Assembly: GCA_036011305.1 (NCBI GenBank)
Contig: DASCNA010000208.1
Coordinates: forward strand, 1-16,321
DNA: 16,321 nt
Direction: 5' to 3'
DNA from: DASCNA01 sp036011305
GTDB taxonomy: Bacteria > Verrucomicrobiota > Lentisphaeria > Victivallales > GWF2-38-69
Within the stretch, counting starts at the first letter, position 1; every line of letters begins with the position of its first letter. Below, piece by piece: positions 6,784-13,850 of the stretch. Under the pieces are notes generated by a model, which saw only the letters and a program-made list of their open reading frames with translations, had not been told where the DNA came from and did not search any database. A program made the translations under genes and the position numbers.

Positions 6784-7749
6784 TTATTTAAAGCTGGTGT
6801 TAAAAAGAGATGATAATGAACCGCCAGCATGAGTTCTTCTTATAGCTTCAGCTAATAACGGAGCGATGCTGAAGACATTTATTTTTTTGCTTGTATAATG
6901 AGATAATGGTACTGAGTCAGTAGTGACAAGCTCTTCTATACCACTTTCATTTAATCTTTCAATTCCCACTTCACTCAATAAACAGTGTGAAATTGATGCA
7001 ATAACTTTCTTTGCTCCTTTTTTTCTGAGTAAACCCTCGGCGGCAATTAATGTACCTGCTGTCGAAGACAAATCATCGATCATTAGACATGTTCTTCCTT
7101 CGACATCACCCACAAGATGTGTTGATTCCACAGAGTTGGCATCAGTTCTTCTTTTAGAAATAACAGCAAGGCCACCGTCTAAAGCTGTACTGTAAGCATG
7201 TGCCATTTTTACACAGCCTGAATCTGGAGCGACAACAACACAATTACTTCCAAGTACTTTTCTTAAGTATGGGAACAGTACAGGAGCAGCATAAAGATGA
7301 TCAACAGGGATGTTGAAAAAACCCATAATTTGCTGAGCGTGTAAATCCATTGTAAGGATTCTGTTAGCTCCAGCAGTAGTTAAAATATCTGCAACTAATT
7401 TTGCACTGATAGGAACTCTCGGTTTATCTTTTCTATCCTGTCTGGCATAACCATAATATGGTATTACAGCAGTAATTCTTGATGCGGATGCACGTTTTGC
7501 AGCATCTAGCATGATAAGTAATTCCATAATTGTTTCATTTGGAGGATAGCATGTAGGTTGTATTATAAAAACATCTCCACCTCTGATGTTTTGAAGAAAC
7601 TGTACAAAAATTTCTCCATCAGGAAAATGTTCTATTTTTACATTACCTAACTTTACACCTAATGACTGTGCAATGTCTTTTGCTAATTTTGGATGCGCAC
7701 TGCCAGAAAAAACAAAAAGTTCACGACCTCTATTATTCATTATTTTCAT
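6784..7749 (-). CDS. prs: Ribose-phosphate pyrophosphokinase (PRPP synthetase)
   Basis: Prs converts ribose 5-phosphate and ATP to PRPP, the precursor of nucleotides, histidine and tryptophan. The 321-residue class I enzyme shows FSGSAHPKLA (14-23), FPDGEIFVQ (42-50), the flexible loop RQDRKDKPRVPIS (103-115), catalytic-region DLHAQQIMGFF (135-145) and the PRPP-binding loop MIDDLSSTAGT (223-233). The chosen ATG (7749) has GAG-like bases eight upstream (AAGAGAACA); the next ATG at 7740 is closer to the family start but lacks a site. It is the first gene of the leftward cluster and is transcribed divergently from mlaE. It shares a pathway theme with tkt, which feeds ribose 5-phosphate, but tkt is in another unit. 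Confidence 0.96.
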   Translation of the reverse strand: MKIMNNRGRELFVFSGSAHPKLAKDIAQSLGVKLGNVKIEHFPDGEIFVQFLQNIRGGDVFIIQPTCYPPNETIMELLIMLDAAKRASASRITAVIPYYGYARQDRKDKPRVPISAKLVADILTTAGANRILTMDLHAQQIMGFFNIPVDHLYAAPVLFPYLRKVLGSNCVVVAPDSGCVKMAHAYSTALDGGLAVISKRRTDANSVESTHLVGDVEGRTCLMIDDLSSTAGTLIAAEGLLRKKGAKKVIASISHCLLSEVGIERLNESGIEELVTTDSVPLSHYTSKKINVFSIAPLLAEAIRRTHAGGSLSSLFNTSFK

Positions 7750-7834
7750 TGTTCTCTTAAGCTTAATTGTTTAAAAACATATATTTTCACTAAATGAAAT
7801 TAATCTTTTATATAAAAAATTCAGTAAATACAAT

Positions 7835-7863
7835 TTTATATTGAGTTTTATCTAAATAAACAA
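7835..7863 (-). promoter_or_regulatory. Possible prs operon promoter
   Basis: On the minus strand TTGTTT (7863-7858) is followed after exactly 17 bp by TATAAA (7840-7835). The -10 box is a 5/6 match but the -35 only 3/6. It lies 86 bp upstream of the prs start in the AT-rich 241-bp divergent gap. It is the best-spaced candidate I could find for the leftward operon. Confidence 0.3.
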
Positions 7864-7869
7864 TATGAA
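7841..7869 (+). promoter_or_regulatory. Possible mlaEFD promoter
   Basis: TTGAGT (7841-7846) and TATGAA (7864-7869) are spaced by 17 bp, each a 4/6 match. It overlaps the opposite-strand prs candidate almost exactly, which would make the two promoters mutually exclusive if both are real. The implied leader before mlaE is over 100 nt. The evidence is weak, because the whole gap is AT-rich; another possible -10 box, TATGAT, lies at 7915-7920. Confidence 0.2.
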
Positions 7870-7990
7870 TTCTCTAAATTTTCTGATAATATTTCAATAA
7901 AGGGCTTTAATATATATGATAACTTATTTTATTCAAATTTAATAATACCCTTATATGTAAGTTATATTTTAAATATTTTCTTTAATTAAT

Positions 7991-9109
7991 ATGTGCATAC
8001 CCAATATTACAAAAAATAACGGGATTCTTTTTGTTAATAATTTCCCTCAGGATAGACTTGCTAGAAATGAACTGTCAAGTGCATATTCTCAATTTATTAC
8101 TTCTTTAGATACAAAACCTAAAGAAGTTGTCATAGACTTGGCCAATATATCTGAAAAAAATATTAACTCTCTTGCTTTAATTGATTCATTCATTGCTTTA
8201 TGCAACAGGTTTAAAATTAATTTAAAAATTGAAAATCATTCAAAGGAAGTGGAACTTATAATAAAAAATTTAGATTCTAATAGAGCTGATGCTTTGGATG
8301 GTCATAATTGGTTAAAAGATAATATAACATCATTTTTTACTGGTATTGGTGAATCATCAATTAAATTCTTCAAAGAGGCAAGATATTTTTTAGAATTTAT
8401 CGGCGAAATTGCTTCAACAATTATTAAATCATTTAAGAATCCTAAAAAAATTCAATGGAAAGAAACACTATATTATATGGATAGGGCAGGTGCTGATGCT
8501 GTTCCAATTGTTGCATTAATTTGTTTTTTGATGGGAGGAATTCTTGCATATCAGGGCTCTGTTCAAATGGGTAGATTTGGCTTGTCTATTTTTGTAGCCA
8601 ATCTTGTAGGACTTTCTATAACTAAAGAACTGGGAGCATTGATGGTTGCAATGATCTGCATCGGACGGGCAGGATCTGCCTTTGCTGCAGAAATAGGTAC
8701 TATGAAAGTATCTGAAGAAATTGACGCTATGTCTACAATGGGGCTTCATACAACTCGTTTTTTAGTAATGCCTAAGTTGATAGCCTTAGTTGTTGTTATG
8801 CCTATGCTGACCATAATCGGAGATGTTACAGGTGTGATCGGAGGAATGTTTGTGGGTGTAATGAAAAGCGGTGTTACTATTCAGCAGTATTACGGGAATA
8901 CTATTCAGGCTATTGATTTTGCAAGTGTTATGGAAGGTGTCATAAAAAGTATTGTGTTTGCAATTTTAATTGCAGGAATAGGCTGCCTTAAAGGCTATAA
9001 GGCAGATAATGATGCAAAAGGAGTTGGAAAAGCTGCGACATCTGCAGTTGTCGGAGGCATTTTTTTAATAGTGATAGCAGATGCATTACTGACTGCCATT
9101 TTTAATTAA
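7991..9109 (+). CDS. mlaE: MlaE-type lipid ABC transporter permease with N-terminal STAS domain
   Basis: This is the inner-membrane permease of an MCE/Mla transporter, moving phospholipids between inner and outer membranes. Of 372 residues, about 10-100 look like a STAS (MlaB-like) domain, with VVIDLANISEKNINSLALI in the position of the conserved strand-turn-helix. About 115-150 is a linker with amphipathic character. About 160-372 is the MlaE permease with several membrane helices and the coupling signature EIGTMKVSEEIDAMSTMGLHTTRFLVMP. In E. coli MlaB is a separate protein; here it appears fused. No Shine-Dalgarno site precedes the ATG. mlaF follows after 12 bp, so the two are one operon. 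The permease call is firm; the STAS call rests on pattern and position. Confidence 0.93.
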   Translation: MCIPNITKNNGILFVNNFPQDRLARNELSSAYSQFITSLDTKPKEVVIDLANISEKNINSLALIDSFIALCNRFKINLKIENHSKEVELIIKNLDSNRADALDGHNWLKDNITSFFTGIGESSIKFFKEARYFLEFIGEIASTIIKSFKNPKKIQWKETLYYMDRAGADAVPIVALICFLMGGILAYQGSVQMGRFGLSIFVANLVGLSITKELGALMVAMICIGRAGSAFAAEIGTMKVSEEIDAMSTMGLHTTRFLVMPKLIALVVVMPMLTIIGDVTGVIGGMFVGVMKSGVTIQQYYGNTIQAIDFASVMEGVIKSIVFAILIAGIGCLKGYKADNDAKGVGKAATSAVVGGIFLIVIADALLTAIFN

Positions 9110-9121
9110 AGAAGTAATAAT

Positions 9122-9883
9122 ATGAATTGTGAAGAAAAATTAATCCATGTAAGAAACCTGAAAGTAGGATACAACGATGAAGTTGTCATGAGGGATATTA
9201 ATTTTTCAGTTGCCAAAGGAGAAGTTTTTGGAATTTTAGGTGGCTCTGGAAGCGGAAAGAGTACAATTTTTAAACATATAATCGGACTTCTTCCTCCAAT
9301 GGAAGGTGAAATAATTATTGAAGGAACCGATATTACTAAAATATCAGAGGAACAAAAACAGGATATTACTAGAAAATTTGGTGTGCTATATCAATCAGGT
9401 GCTTTATTCAGCTCTTTAAGTCTCGAAGAAAATATAGCTCTGCCTTTGAACGAGTTTACTGATTTACCAAAAGATATTATTCATTCAATTGCTAAAGTAA
9501 AATTAAATCTTGTAGGGTTGAATGGTTTTGAAAATTTTTCGCCTCATGAACTTAGTGGAGGGATGAAAAAACGGGCAGCCCTTGCCAGGGCTTTGGCTTT
9601 AGATCCGGATATTTTATTTTTTGATGAGCCATCTGCAGGTTTGGATCCTATTTCTTCTGTTCAACTGGATGATCTTATACTCCATTTAAAAAAACGTCTT
9701 GGAGTTACTATTGTTGTTGTGACTCATGATTTGGATAGTGTATTCACTATAGCTGACAGGATTATCATTCTTGATGAAAAATCTAAAAGCATTGTTGCAG
9801 AGGGAGTTCCTGAAGAAATAAAAAACAGTACGGATAACAAATGGGTAAAAGCATTTCTAAATAGAGAAATTATGAGAGGTTGA
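9122..9883 (+). CDS. mlaF: MlaF-type lipid ABC transporter ATPase
   Basis: This cytoplasmic ATPase powers the MlaE permease. The 253-residue protein has every ABC motif: Walker A GGSGSGKST (40-48), Q-loop Q91 in LYQSGALFSSLS, signature LSGGM (144-148), Walker B ILFFDEP (164-170), D-loop SAGLDP and switch histidine H202 in THD. The YQSGALFSSLSLEEN and LSGGMKKRAALARALALDP stretches are typical of the MlaF/MCE-associated subfamily. It begins 12 bp after mlaE and its TGA is one base before the mlaD start, so the three are translated from one message. Confidence 0.95.
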   Translation: MNCEEKLIHVRNLKVGYNDEVVMRDINFSVAKGEVFGILGGSGSGKSTIFKHIIGLLPPMEGEIIIEGTDITKISEEQKQDITRKFGVLYQSGALFSSLSLEENIALPLNEFTDLPKDIIHSIAKVKLNLVGLNGFENFSPHELSGGMKKRAALARALALDPDILFFDEPSAGLDPISSVQLDDLILHLKKRLGVTIVVVTHDLDSVFTIADRIIILDEKSKSIVAEGVPEEIKNSTDNKWVKAFLNREIMRG

Positions 9884-9884
9884 T

Positions 9885-10856
9885 ATGCCAAATATAGCAA
9901 ATAAATTTAAGTTGGGAGTGTTTGTAGTCTGCACGTTTATCCTTTTATGTATTATTCTTTTCTTACTTGGATCTCTTGAGTTGTTTAGACCAAAAATAGC
10001 CTGCATGACTGTTGTTACATCTTCTGTTCAGGGATTATCAGTCGGAGCGAAGGTAAAATATAACGGTGTGGGAATAGGACAGGTTTCCGGTATTAAAATT
10101 TCTCCAAATGGTGATAATGTTTATATATATATGGATATTTTTCCTGATAATTTTAACAAAGAAGATGCACTGGGATTTGAGAATGTAAATAAATTTGGTA
10201 AATATCTGAATACTGGTATTAAAAGAGGGTTAAGATGTCAACTTAGATATGAGGGTATAACCGGAACATTATATCAGGAAATGAAGTATTTTAATGTCAA
10301 AAAAAATCCTGTTACAAAGTTTAAACTACCTAGTTCCCATCCATTATATATTCCCTCAGTAGCACCTATATTAATGGGAGATATTTTATCTAAAATAAAT
10401 ACATCATTAGAAAAACTATCCGGTATAGATGAGGTATTTGTTGAAGTTACTCGCACCGTAAAAGGTATCAGTAAATATTTAAATGGGGAAAAATTTACCG
10501 ATTTAATAAATCATATTGATAGAATTAGCTATAACATCAACAATGTAACAACAAGATTTAATGAAACTTTAACAAAAGAAAAAGTTGAAAATATTGTTAA
10601 TGAGTTTGAAGAATTAATGCAGGAGATCAAAAAACTTTCGGAAAATGCTAATAAAGAAATTTTTGAAGCAAAGATACCTCAAACGGCATCAGATGCCAGA
10701 AATATGATGCAGACCTTAGTAATAAAACTTGAAGATGCCGTCAACAATTTTAATGAAACAGCTGAAAGCATTAAAGAATTATCCAATACAATTAATAATC
10801 AGCCTGATTCAGTTATATGGGGAAAAAAGGAGAATAAAGTAGTTCCATCATTTTAA
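9885..10856 (+). CDS. mlaD: MlaD-type MCE-domain lipid-binding protein with long helical tail
   Basis: MlaD is a membrane-anchored periplasmic protein that binds lipid and assembles on the MlaE/F complex. The 323-residue protein has one N-terminal membrane helix (about 11-31) and one MCE domain (about 37-137), with the signature VQGLSVGAKVKYNGVGIGQVSGI and the closing RCQLRYEGITGTLYQEM. It then has an unusually long, mostly helical and charged tail (about 160-305), ending PDSVIWGKKENKVVPSF, like the end of many longer MCE proteins. E. coli MlaD is 183 residues, so this one is much longer. GAGAGG lies six bases before the ATG. Only mlaE, mlaF and mlaD are present; no mlaC gene is seen nearby. 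Confidence 0.93.
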   Translation: MPNIANKFKLGVFVVCTFILLCIILFLLGSLELFRPKIACMTVVTSSVQGLSVGAKVKYNGVGIGQVSGIKISPNGDNVYIYMDIFPDNFNKEDALGFENVNKFGKYLNTGIKRGLRCQLRYEGITGTLYQEMKYFNVKKNPVTKFKLPSSHPLYIPSVAPILMGDILSKINTSLEKLSGIDEVFVEVTRTVKGISKYLNGEKFTDLINHIDRISYNINNVTTRFNETLTKEKVENIVNEFEELMQEIKKLSENANKEIFEAKIPQTASDARNMMQTLVIKLEDAVNNFNETAESIKELSNTINNQPDSVIWGKKENKVVPSF

Positions 10857-10898
10857 ACTAAATAAAAAAACAAAATCTTCTATTGAATCTGGTTCTAT

Positions 10899-10927
10899 TT
10901 GATAATATGTTCTTAGTAAATTATTAT
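10899..10927 (+). promoter_or_regulatory. Candidate sigma70-type promoter for the acetyltransferase gene
   Basis: TTGATA (10899-10904) and TATTAT (10922-10927) are each one base from consensus and are spaced by exactly 17 bp. The predicted start of transcription lies about 20 nt before the ATG at 10955, leaving room for the AAGGA site. It is the best promoter match in the window and suggests that the gene is expressed apart from mlaEFD. Confidence 0.55.
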
Positions 10928-10954
10928 ATATTAATAATACTGGAAGGACATAAA

Positions 10955-11668
10955 ATGGAAGACATAGCGAATATATTAGACTGGATAAAAGAAAATAATG
11001 AAATAAATTTAAGCCTTTCTAACTTCGTAGAGGAAAATCCTGTTTATAGTGCAGAACGTGTTGGAGATTCTGTCCTGGTAAGAGGGATTAGTGATCATCC
11101 CTGGGTATATATAGACAGTAATTCAGAAGAAGAGTTGCAGCAATTAGCTTTAGGCATCAACAGTCAGGATAAATATTTTGCTGCTATAGAAGATTGGATG
11201 CTTCCATTAGTATTAAAAGATAGAACTCCTTCATGGAGAATAAAAACTTATCAGTATATATTGCCTGTAGATATTGATATACCTGAACCGGAACATGATA
11301 CATTTCCTCTAAGTCCAAATGATGCTGATTATATTTTTACAAATTCAAATTATAAAAATATATTATCATCTTCGTATATTAAAGAAAGAATTATGAAGGG
11401 ATATAGTGCAGGGTTGAAAGAAAATGGTAAACTTGTTGCCTGGATTTTGACTCACGATGACGGTGCTATCGGTTCTCTTCATGTAATAAAAGAGTATAGG
11501 CATAAAGGTTATGCTCATTCTGTTGTTGTGGCATTACTGCACAAACTGAGGGATGAAGGGAAGAAACCTTTTTTATATATTGATGATCCTAATAAGGCAG
11601 CAGCAGATTTGCTTAGGGGGCTGGGCTTTGTAAGAAAAACACATGTAAACTGGGTTGAAATAGATTAA
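10955..11668 (+). CDS. GNAT-family N-acetyltransferase (FR47/GLYAT-like)
   Basis: A predicted acyltransferase that would transfer an acyl group from acyl-CoA to an amine; the substrate is unknown. The product from ATG 10955 is 237 residues. The catalytic GNAT fold is in the C-terminal half: KENGKLVAWILTHDDGAIGSLHVIKEYRHKGYA contains strand beta4 and the acyl-CoA-binding R-x-x-G-x-A loop (RHKGYA). FLYIDDPNKAAADLLRGLGFVRK follows, with the typical ending GLGF. The N-terminal half is a divergent domain as in glycine-N-acyltransferase-like and FR47 proteins. I chose 10955 because GGAAGGA lies eight bases upstream. The frame also opens earlier at a TTG (10883), but that would overlap the promoter. 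The gene follows mlaD by 98 bp and ends at a strong hairpin. Confidence 0.82.
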   Translation: MEDIANILDWIKENNEINLSLSNFVEENPVYSAERVGDSVLVRGISDHPWVYIDSNSEEELQQLALGINSQDKYFAAIEDWMLPLVLKDRTPSWRIKTYQYILPVDIDIPEPEHDTFPLSPNDADYIFTNSNYKNILSSSYIKERIMKGYSAGLKENGKLVAWILTHDDGAIGSLHVIKEYRHKGYAHSVVVALLHKLRDEGKKPFLYIDDPNKAAADLLRGLGFVRKTHVNWVEID

Positions 11669-11688
11669 AGGTTTATAGATAATATGAA

Positions 11689-11725
11689 GTATAAATCCCC
11701 CGTAAATCGGGGGATTTGTTTATAC
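11689..11725. terminator. Bidirectional intrinsic terminator between the acetyltransferase and tkt
   Basis: The arms AAATCCCCCG (11693-11702) and CGGGGGATTT (11708-11717) are perfectly complementary around a 5-nt loop. An outer GTATA...TATAC extension (11689-11693 and 11721-11725) adds pairing with a 2-nt bulge. It is a GC-rich stem in an AT-rich setting, placed between two converging genes. Tails on both sides are T-rich but interrupted. The outer stem reaches the last base of the tkt stop codon (11727-11725 on the minus strand). Confidence 0.85.
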
Positions 11726-13722
11726 TATAAGTTAAAATATTTTATAATTTTATCAGTTAGCTGCTCAGGTGTAAAACCGAATAATTTTTCAAGATCTTTC
11801 TGAGGTGCTGAAGCTCCAAAAGTATCAACTCCGATAGTTAGCCCATTACTGCCTACAAATTCTTTCCATCCAAAAGTAGAGCCCAATTCAATAGAAACTT
11901 TATTCGTAAAATCAGATGGAATAATCGATTCCTGATATTCCTTAGATTGTTTGAGGAATAACTCTCTTGAAGGCATAGAAACAATGTTGGTCTTAATATT
12001 TTTATTTTTTAGAAGTTCAGAAGTTTTTAACGCTAGATTTACCTCAGAACCAGTTGCAATAAGTATTAGATCAGGATTATCGGCTACTTTTAAAGAATAT
12101 GCTCCTTTCGCAAGATCAATTCTAGCAGCAAGCTCTTTATCAATCGGTTCTAAATTCTGTCTTGATAAGATTAATGCAACGGGGCCATCAGCATTGATAG
12201 CACTGTTCCATGCATGAGCTGTTTCTCTTGCATCAGCTGGACGTATAACAGTAAGGTTAGGCAGCGATCTCAGCATAGCCAGTTGTTCTATAGGCTGATG
12301 CGTCGGACCATCTTCACCTACAAAGAGTGAGTCATGTGTAAAAATATATATGACATGCAAATTTTGAAGTGCGGCAAGTTTTATTGCAGGTTTAACATAA
12401 TCTAAAAATACCATAAAAGTAGATCCGTATGGTATTGAAGTTCCGTACAATGACATTCCGTTCATGCATAATCCCATACCGAATTCACGTATGCCAAAGT
12501 GCAAGTTTTTGCCATCTCTAGTGTCAGCGGAGAAACTTCCTGATGCAGTTAAGGCAGTTTTTGTTGAAGGTGAAAGGTCTGCAGCACCACCACTTATTGC
12601 AGGAATCAGTTCAGCTATTTTTTGTAATACAGCACCGCTAGATACTCTTGTTGCAACTGGTTTGTCTATTGGTGAAGTATTAAGCAGCTCTTCAAGTAAA
12701 TTATTAGGGATAGGTTTATGCAGAAGAGCAGATATAAGCTTACTTTCTTTTTGATTATTTTCTAGGAAATTATTAAATTTGCCGTCCCAAAGTGAAGCTT
12801 CAATTTTTAATTTTTTTACTCTTTGATCACAAATTTCGTGGACTTTTTCTTTTACAAAGAACATTTCATCAGGAAAACCTAAATTACGTTTTGTTGCACT
12901 AAGTTCTTGAATACCTAAAGGTTCACCATGGGCAAAGTTTTTACCCGCTTTGTTTGGAGAACCGTAAGCTATTGTTGTTTTTCCTATAATTAAAGTAGGT
13001 CTTCCGTCAGATAAAACTGCCTGATCTAAACCTTTCTCTACCTGTGCAATATCATTAGCATTTTCAATATTGATTACTCTCCATTCATAAGCTTCAAATC
13101 GTTTCTGGACATTTTCAGTAAATGCTAAAGAAGTTGATCCTTCGATTGTGATTGAATTGCTGTCATAGAAACAGATTAAATTGTCTAGCTTCAAATGTCC
13201 TGCTAAAGAAGCCGCTTCATGAGTACAGCCTTCCATAAGACATCCATCGCCGCTTAATGCATAGATTTTTTGCTCTGTAAATAAATCTGTTTTATCAAGT
13301 CCGGTTCTTGCTGTAAAATTTTTAGCTTCAATAGCCATTCCAACCGCAGTTGCAAAACCGCTGCCCAAAGGTCCAGTAGTAACTTCAACTCCTTTTGTAT
13401 GACCGTATTCAGGATGACCAGGAGTTAGGCTGTTTAGTTGACGGAAATTTTTGATATCGTCCAGTTCTAGACCATAATCAAAAAGATATAGAAGCGAGTA
13501 TAAAAGCATGGAACCGTGTCCTGCTGATAAAACAAACCTATCCCGACCAATCCAATCAGGATTAAGCGGATTATGCCTCATATATTTATACCATAAAGTA
13601 AATGCAAAATCTGCACAGCCCATTGGCATCCCCGGATGTCCTGAATTTGCTTTTTGTACAGCATCTGCGGATAAAAGTCTAATATTATCTGCAGCAAGCT
13701 TTTTGTCTGCCATTGTTGTCAT
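11725..13722 (-). CDS. tkt: Transketolase
   Basis: Transketolase uses thiamine diphosphate to move two-carbon units between sugar phosphates in the pentose phosphate pathway, linking glycolysis to ribose 5-phosphate. The 665-residue product is full length. It shows NSGHPGMPMG (26-35), SAGHGSMLLY (66-75), GHTKGVEVTTGPLGSG, the ThDP motif from GDGCLMEG (158-165) to the N in FYDSN (N189), FAHGEPLG, GGAADLSPSTKT, GIREFGMG with the catalytic glutamate, and FTHDSLFVGEDGPTHQPIEQL. GGAG is 11 bases before the ATG at 13722; a second ATG at 13713 is possible. It sits 128 bp after yihY and converges on the acetyltransferase gene. Its product feeds Prs, encoded elsewhere in the window. Confidence 0.97.
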   Translation of the reverse strand: MTTMADKKLAADNIRLLSADAVQKANSGHPGMPMGCADFAFTLWYKYMRHNPLNPDWIGRDRFVLSAGHGSMLLYSLLYLFDYGLELDDIKNFRQLNSLTPGHPEYGHTKGVEVTTGPLGSGFATAVGMAIEAKNFTARTGLDKTDLFTEQKIYALSGDGCLMEGCTHEAASLAGHLKLDNLICFYDSNSITIEGSTSLAFTENVQKRFEAYEWRVINIENANDIAQVEKGLDQAVLSDGRPTLIIGKTTIAYGSPNKAGKNFAHGEPLGIQELSATKRNLGFPDEMFFVKEKVHEICDQRVKKLKIEASLWDGKFNNFLENNQKESKLISALLHKPIPNNLLEELLNTSPIDKPVATRVSSGAVLQKIAELIPAISGGAADLSPSTKTALTASGSFSADTRDGKNLHFGIREFGMGLCMNGMSLYGTSIPYGSTFMVFLDYVKPAIKLAALQNLHVIYIFTHDSLFVGEDGPTHQPIEQLAMLRSLPNLTVIRPADARETAHAWNSAINADGPVALILSRQNLEPIDKELAARIDLAKGAYSLKVADNPDLILIATGSEVNLALKTSELLKNKNIKTNIVSMPSRELFLKQSKEYQESIIPSDFTNKVSIELGSTFGWKEFVGSNGLTIGVDTFGASAPQKDLEKLFGFTPEQLTDKIIKYFNL

Positions 13723-13750
13723 TTATTGAATCTCCATAATGGTTATTGTT

Positions 13751-13763
13751 GTTTATAATAAAC
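13751..13763. repeat. Short palindrome in the tkt leader region
   Basis: GTTTAT-A-ATAAAC is a 6-bp inverted repeat around one base, 29 bp upstream of the tkt ATG, within the 128-bp gap after yihY. A TATAAT reading on the minus strand lies at 13787-13782, but without a -35 partner. It could be an operator or a chance match in AT-rich DNA. Confidence 0.2.
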
Positions 13764-13850
13764 GCAGTTTTATCTTAATGTATTATAAAATTGTATCAAT
13801 TGCTATGGAATTCAAGTTAGTAGAAAGTATGAACTGAAAAATTCAGATGT

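Noticed and set aside
6923..7195. Plus-strand open frame of 90 codons within prs
   Set aside because: Antisense shadow of the conserved PRPP-binding region of Prs; no ribosome site or family match seen.
7919..7965. 8-bp inverted repeat ATAACTTA/TAAGTTAT upstream of mlaE
   Set aside because: Arms are nearly all A/T and 31 bp apart; about one such match is expected by chance in this gap.
10883..10954. 24-codon N-terminal extension of the acetyltransferase from a TTG
   Set aside because: It overlaps the best promoter in the window, has no Shine-Dalgarno site, and the ATG at 10955 has a strong one.
11951..13729. Three plus-strand open frames antisense to tkt
   Set aside because: All lie within the fully conserved transketolase gene; their products look like reverse translations of it.
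13771..13799. TTGATA with AAGATA 17 bp downstream (minus strand) as a tkt promoter
   Set aside because: The -35 is good but the -10 matches consensus at only two positions.
13834..13846. CTGAA-AAA-TTCAG hairpin after yihY as a terminator
   Set aside because: The stem is only 5 bp, AT-rich, with a 3-nt loop and no following T-run; too weak to call.
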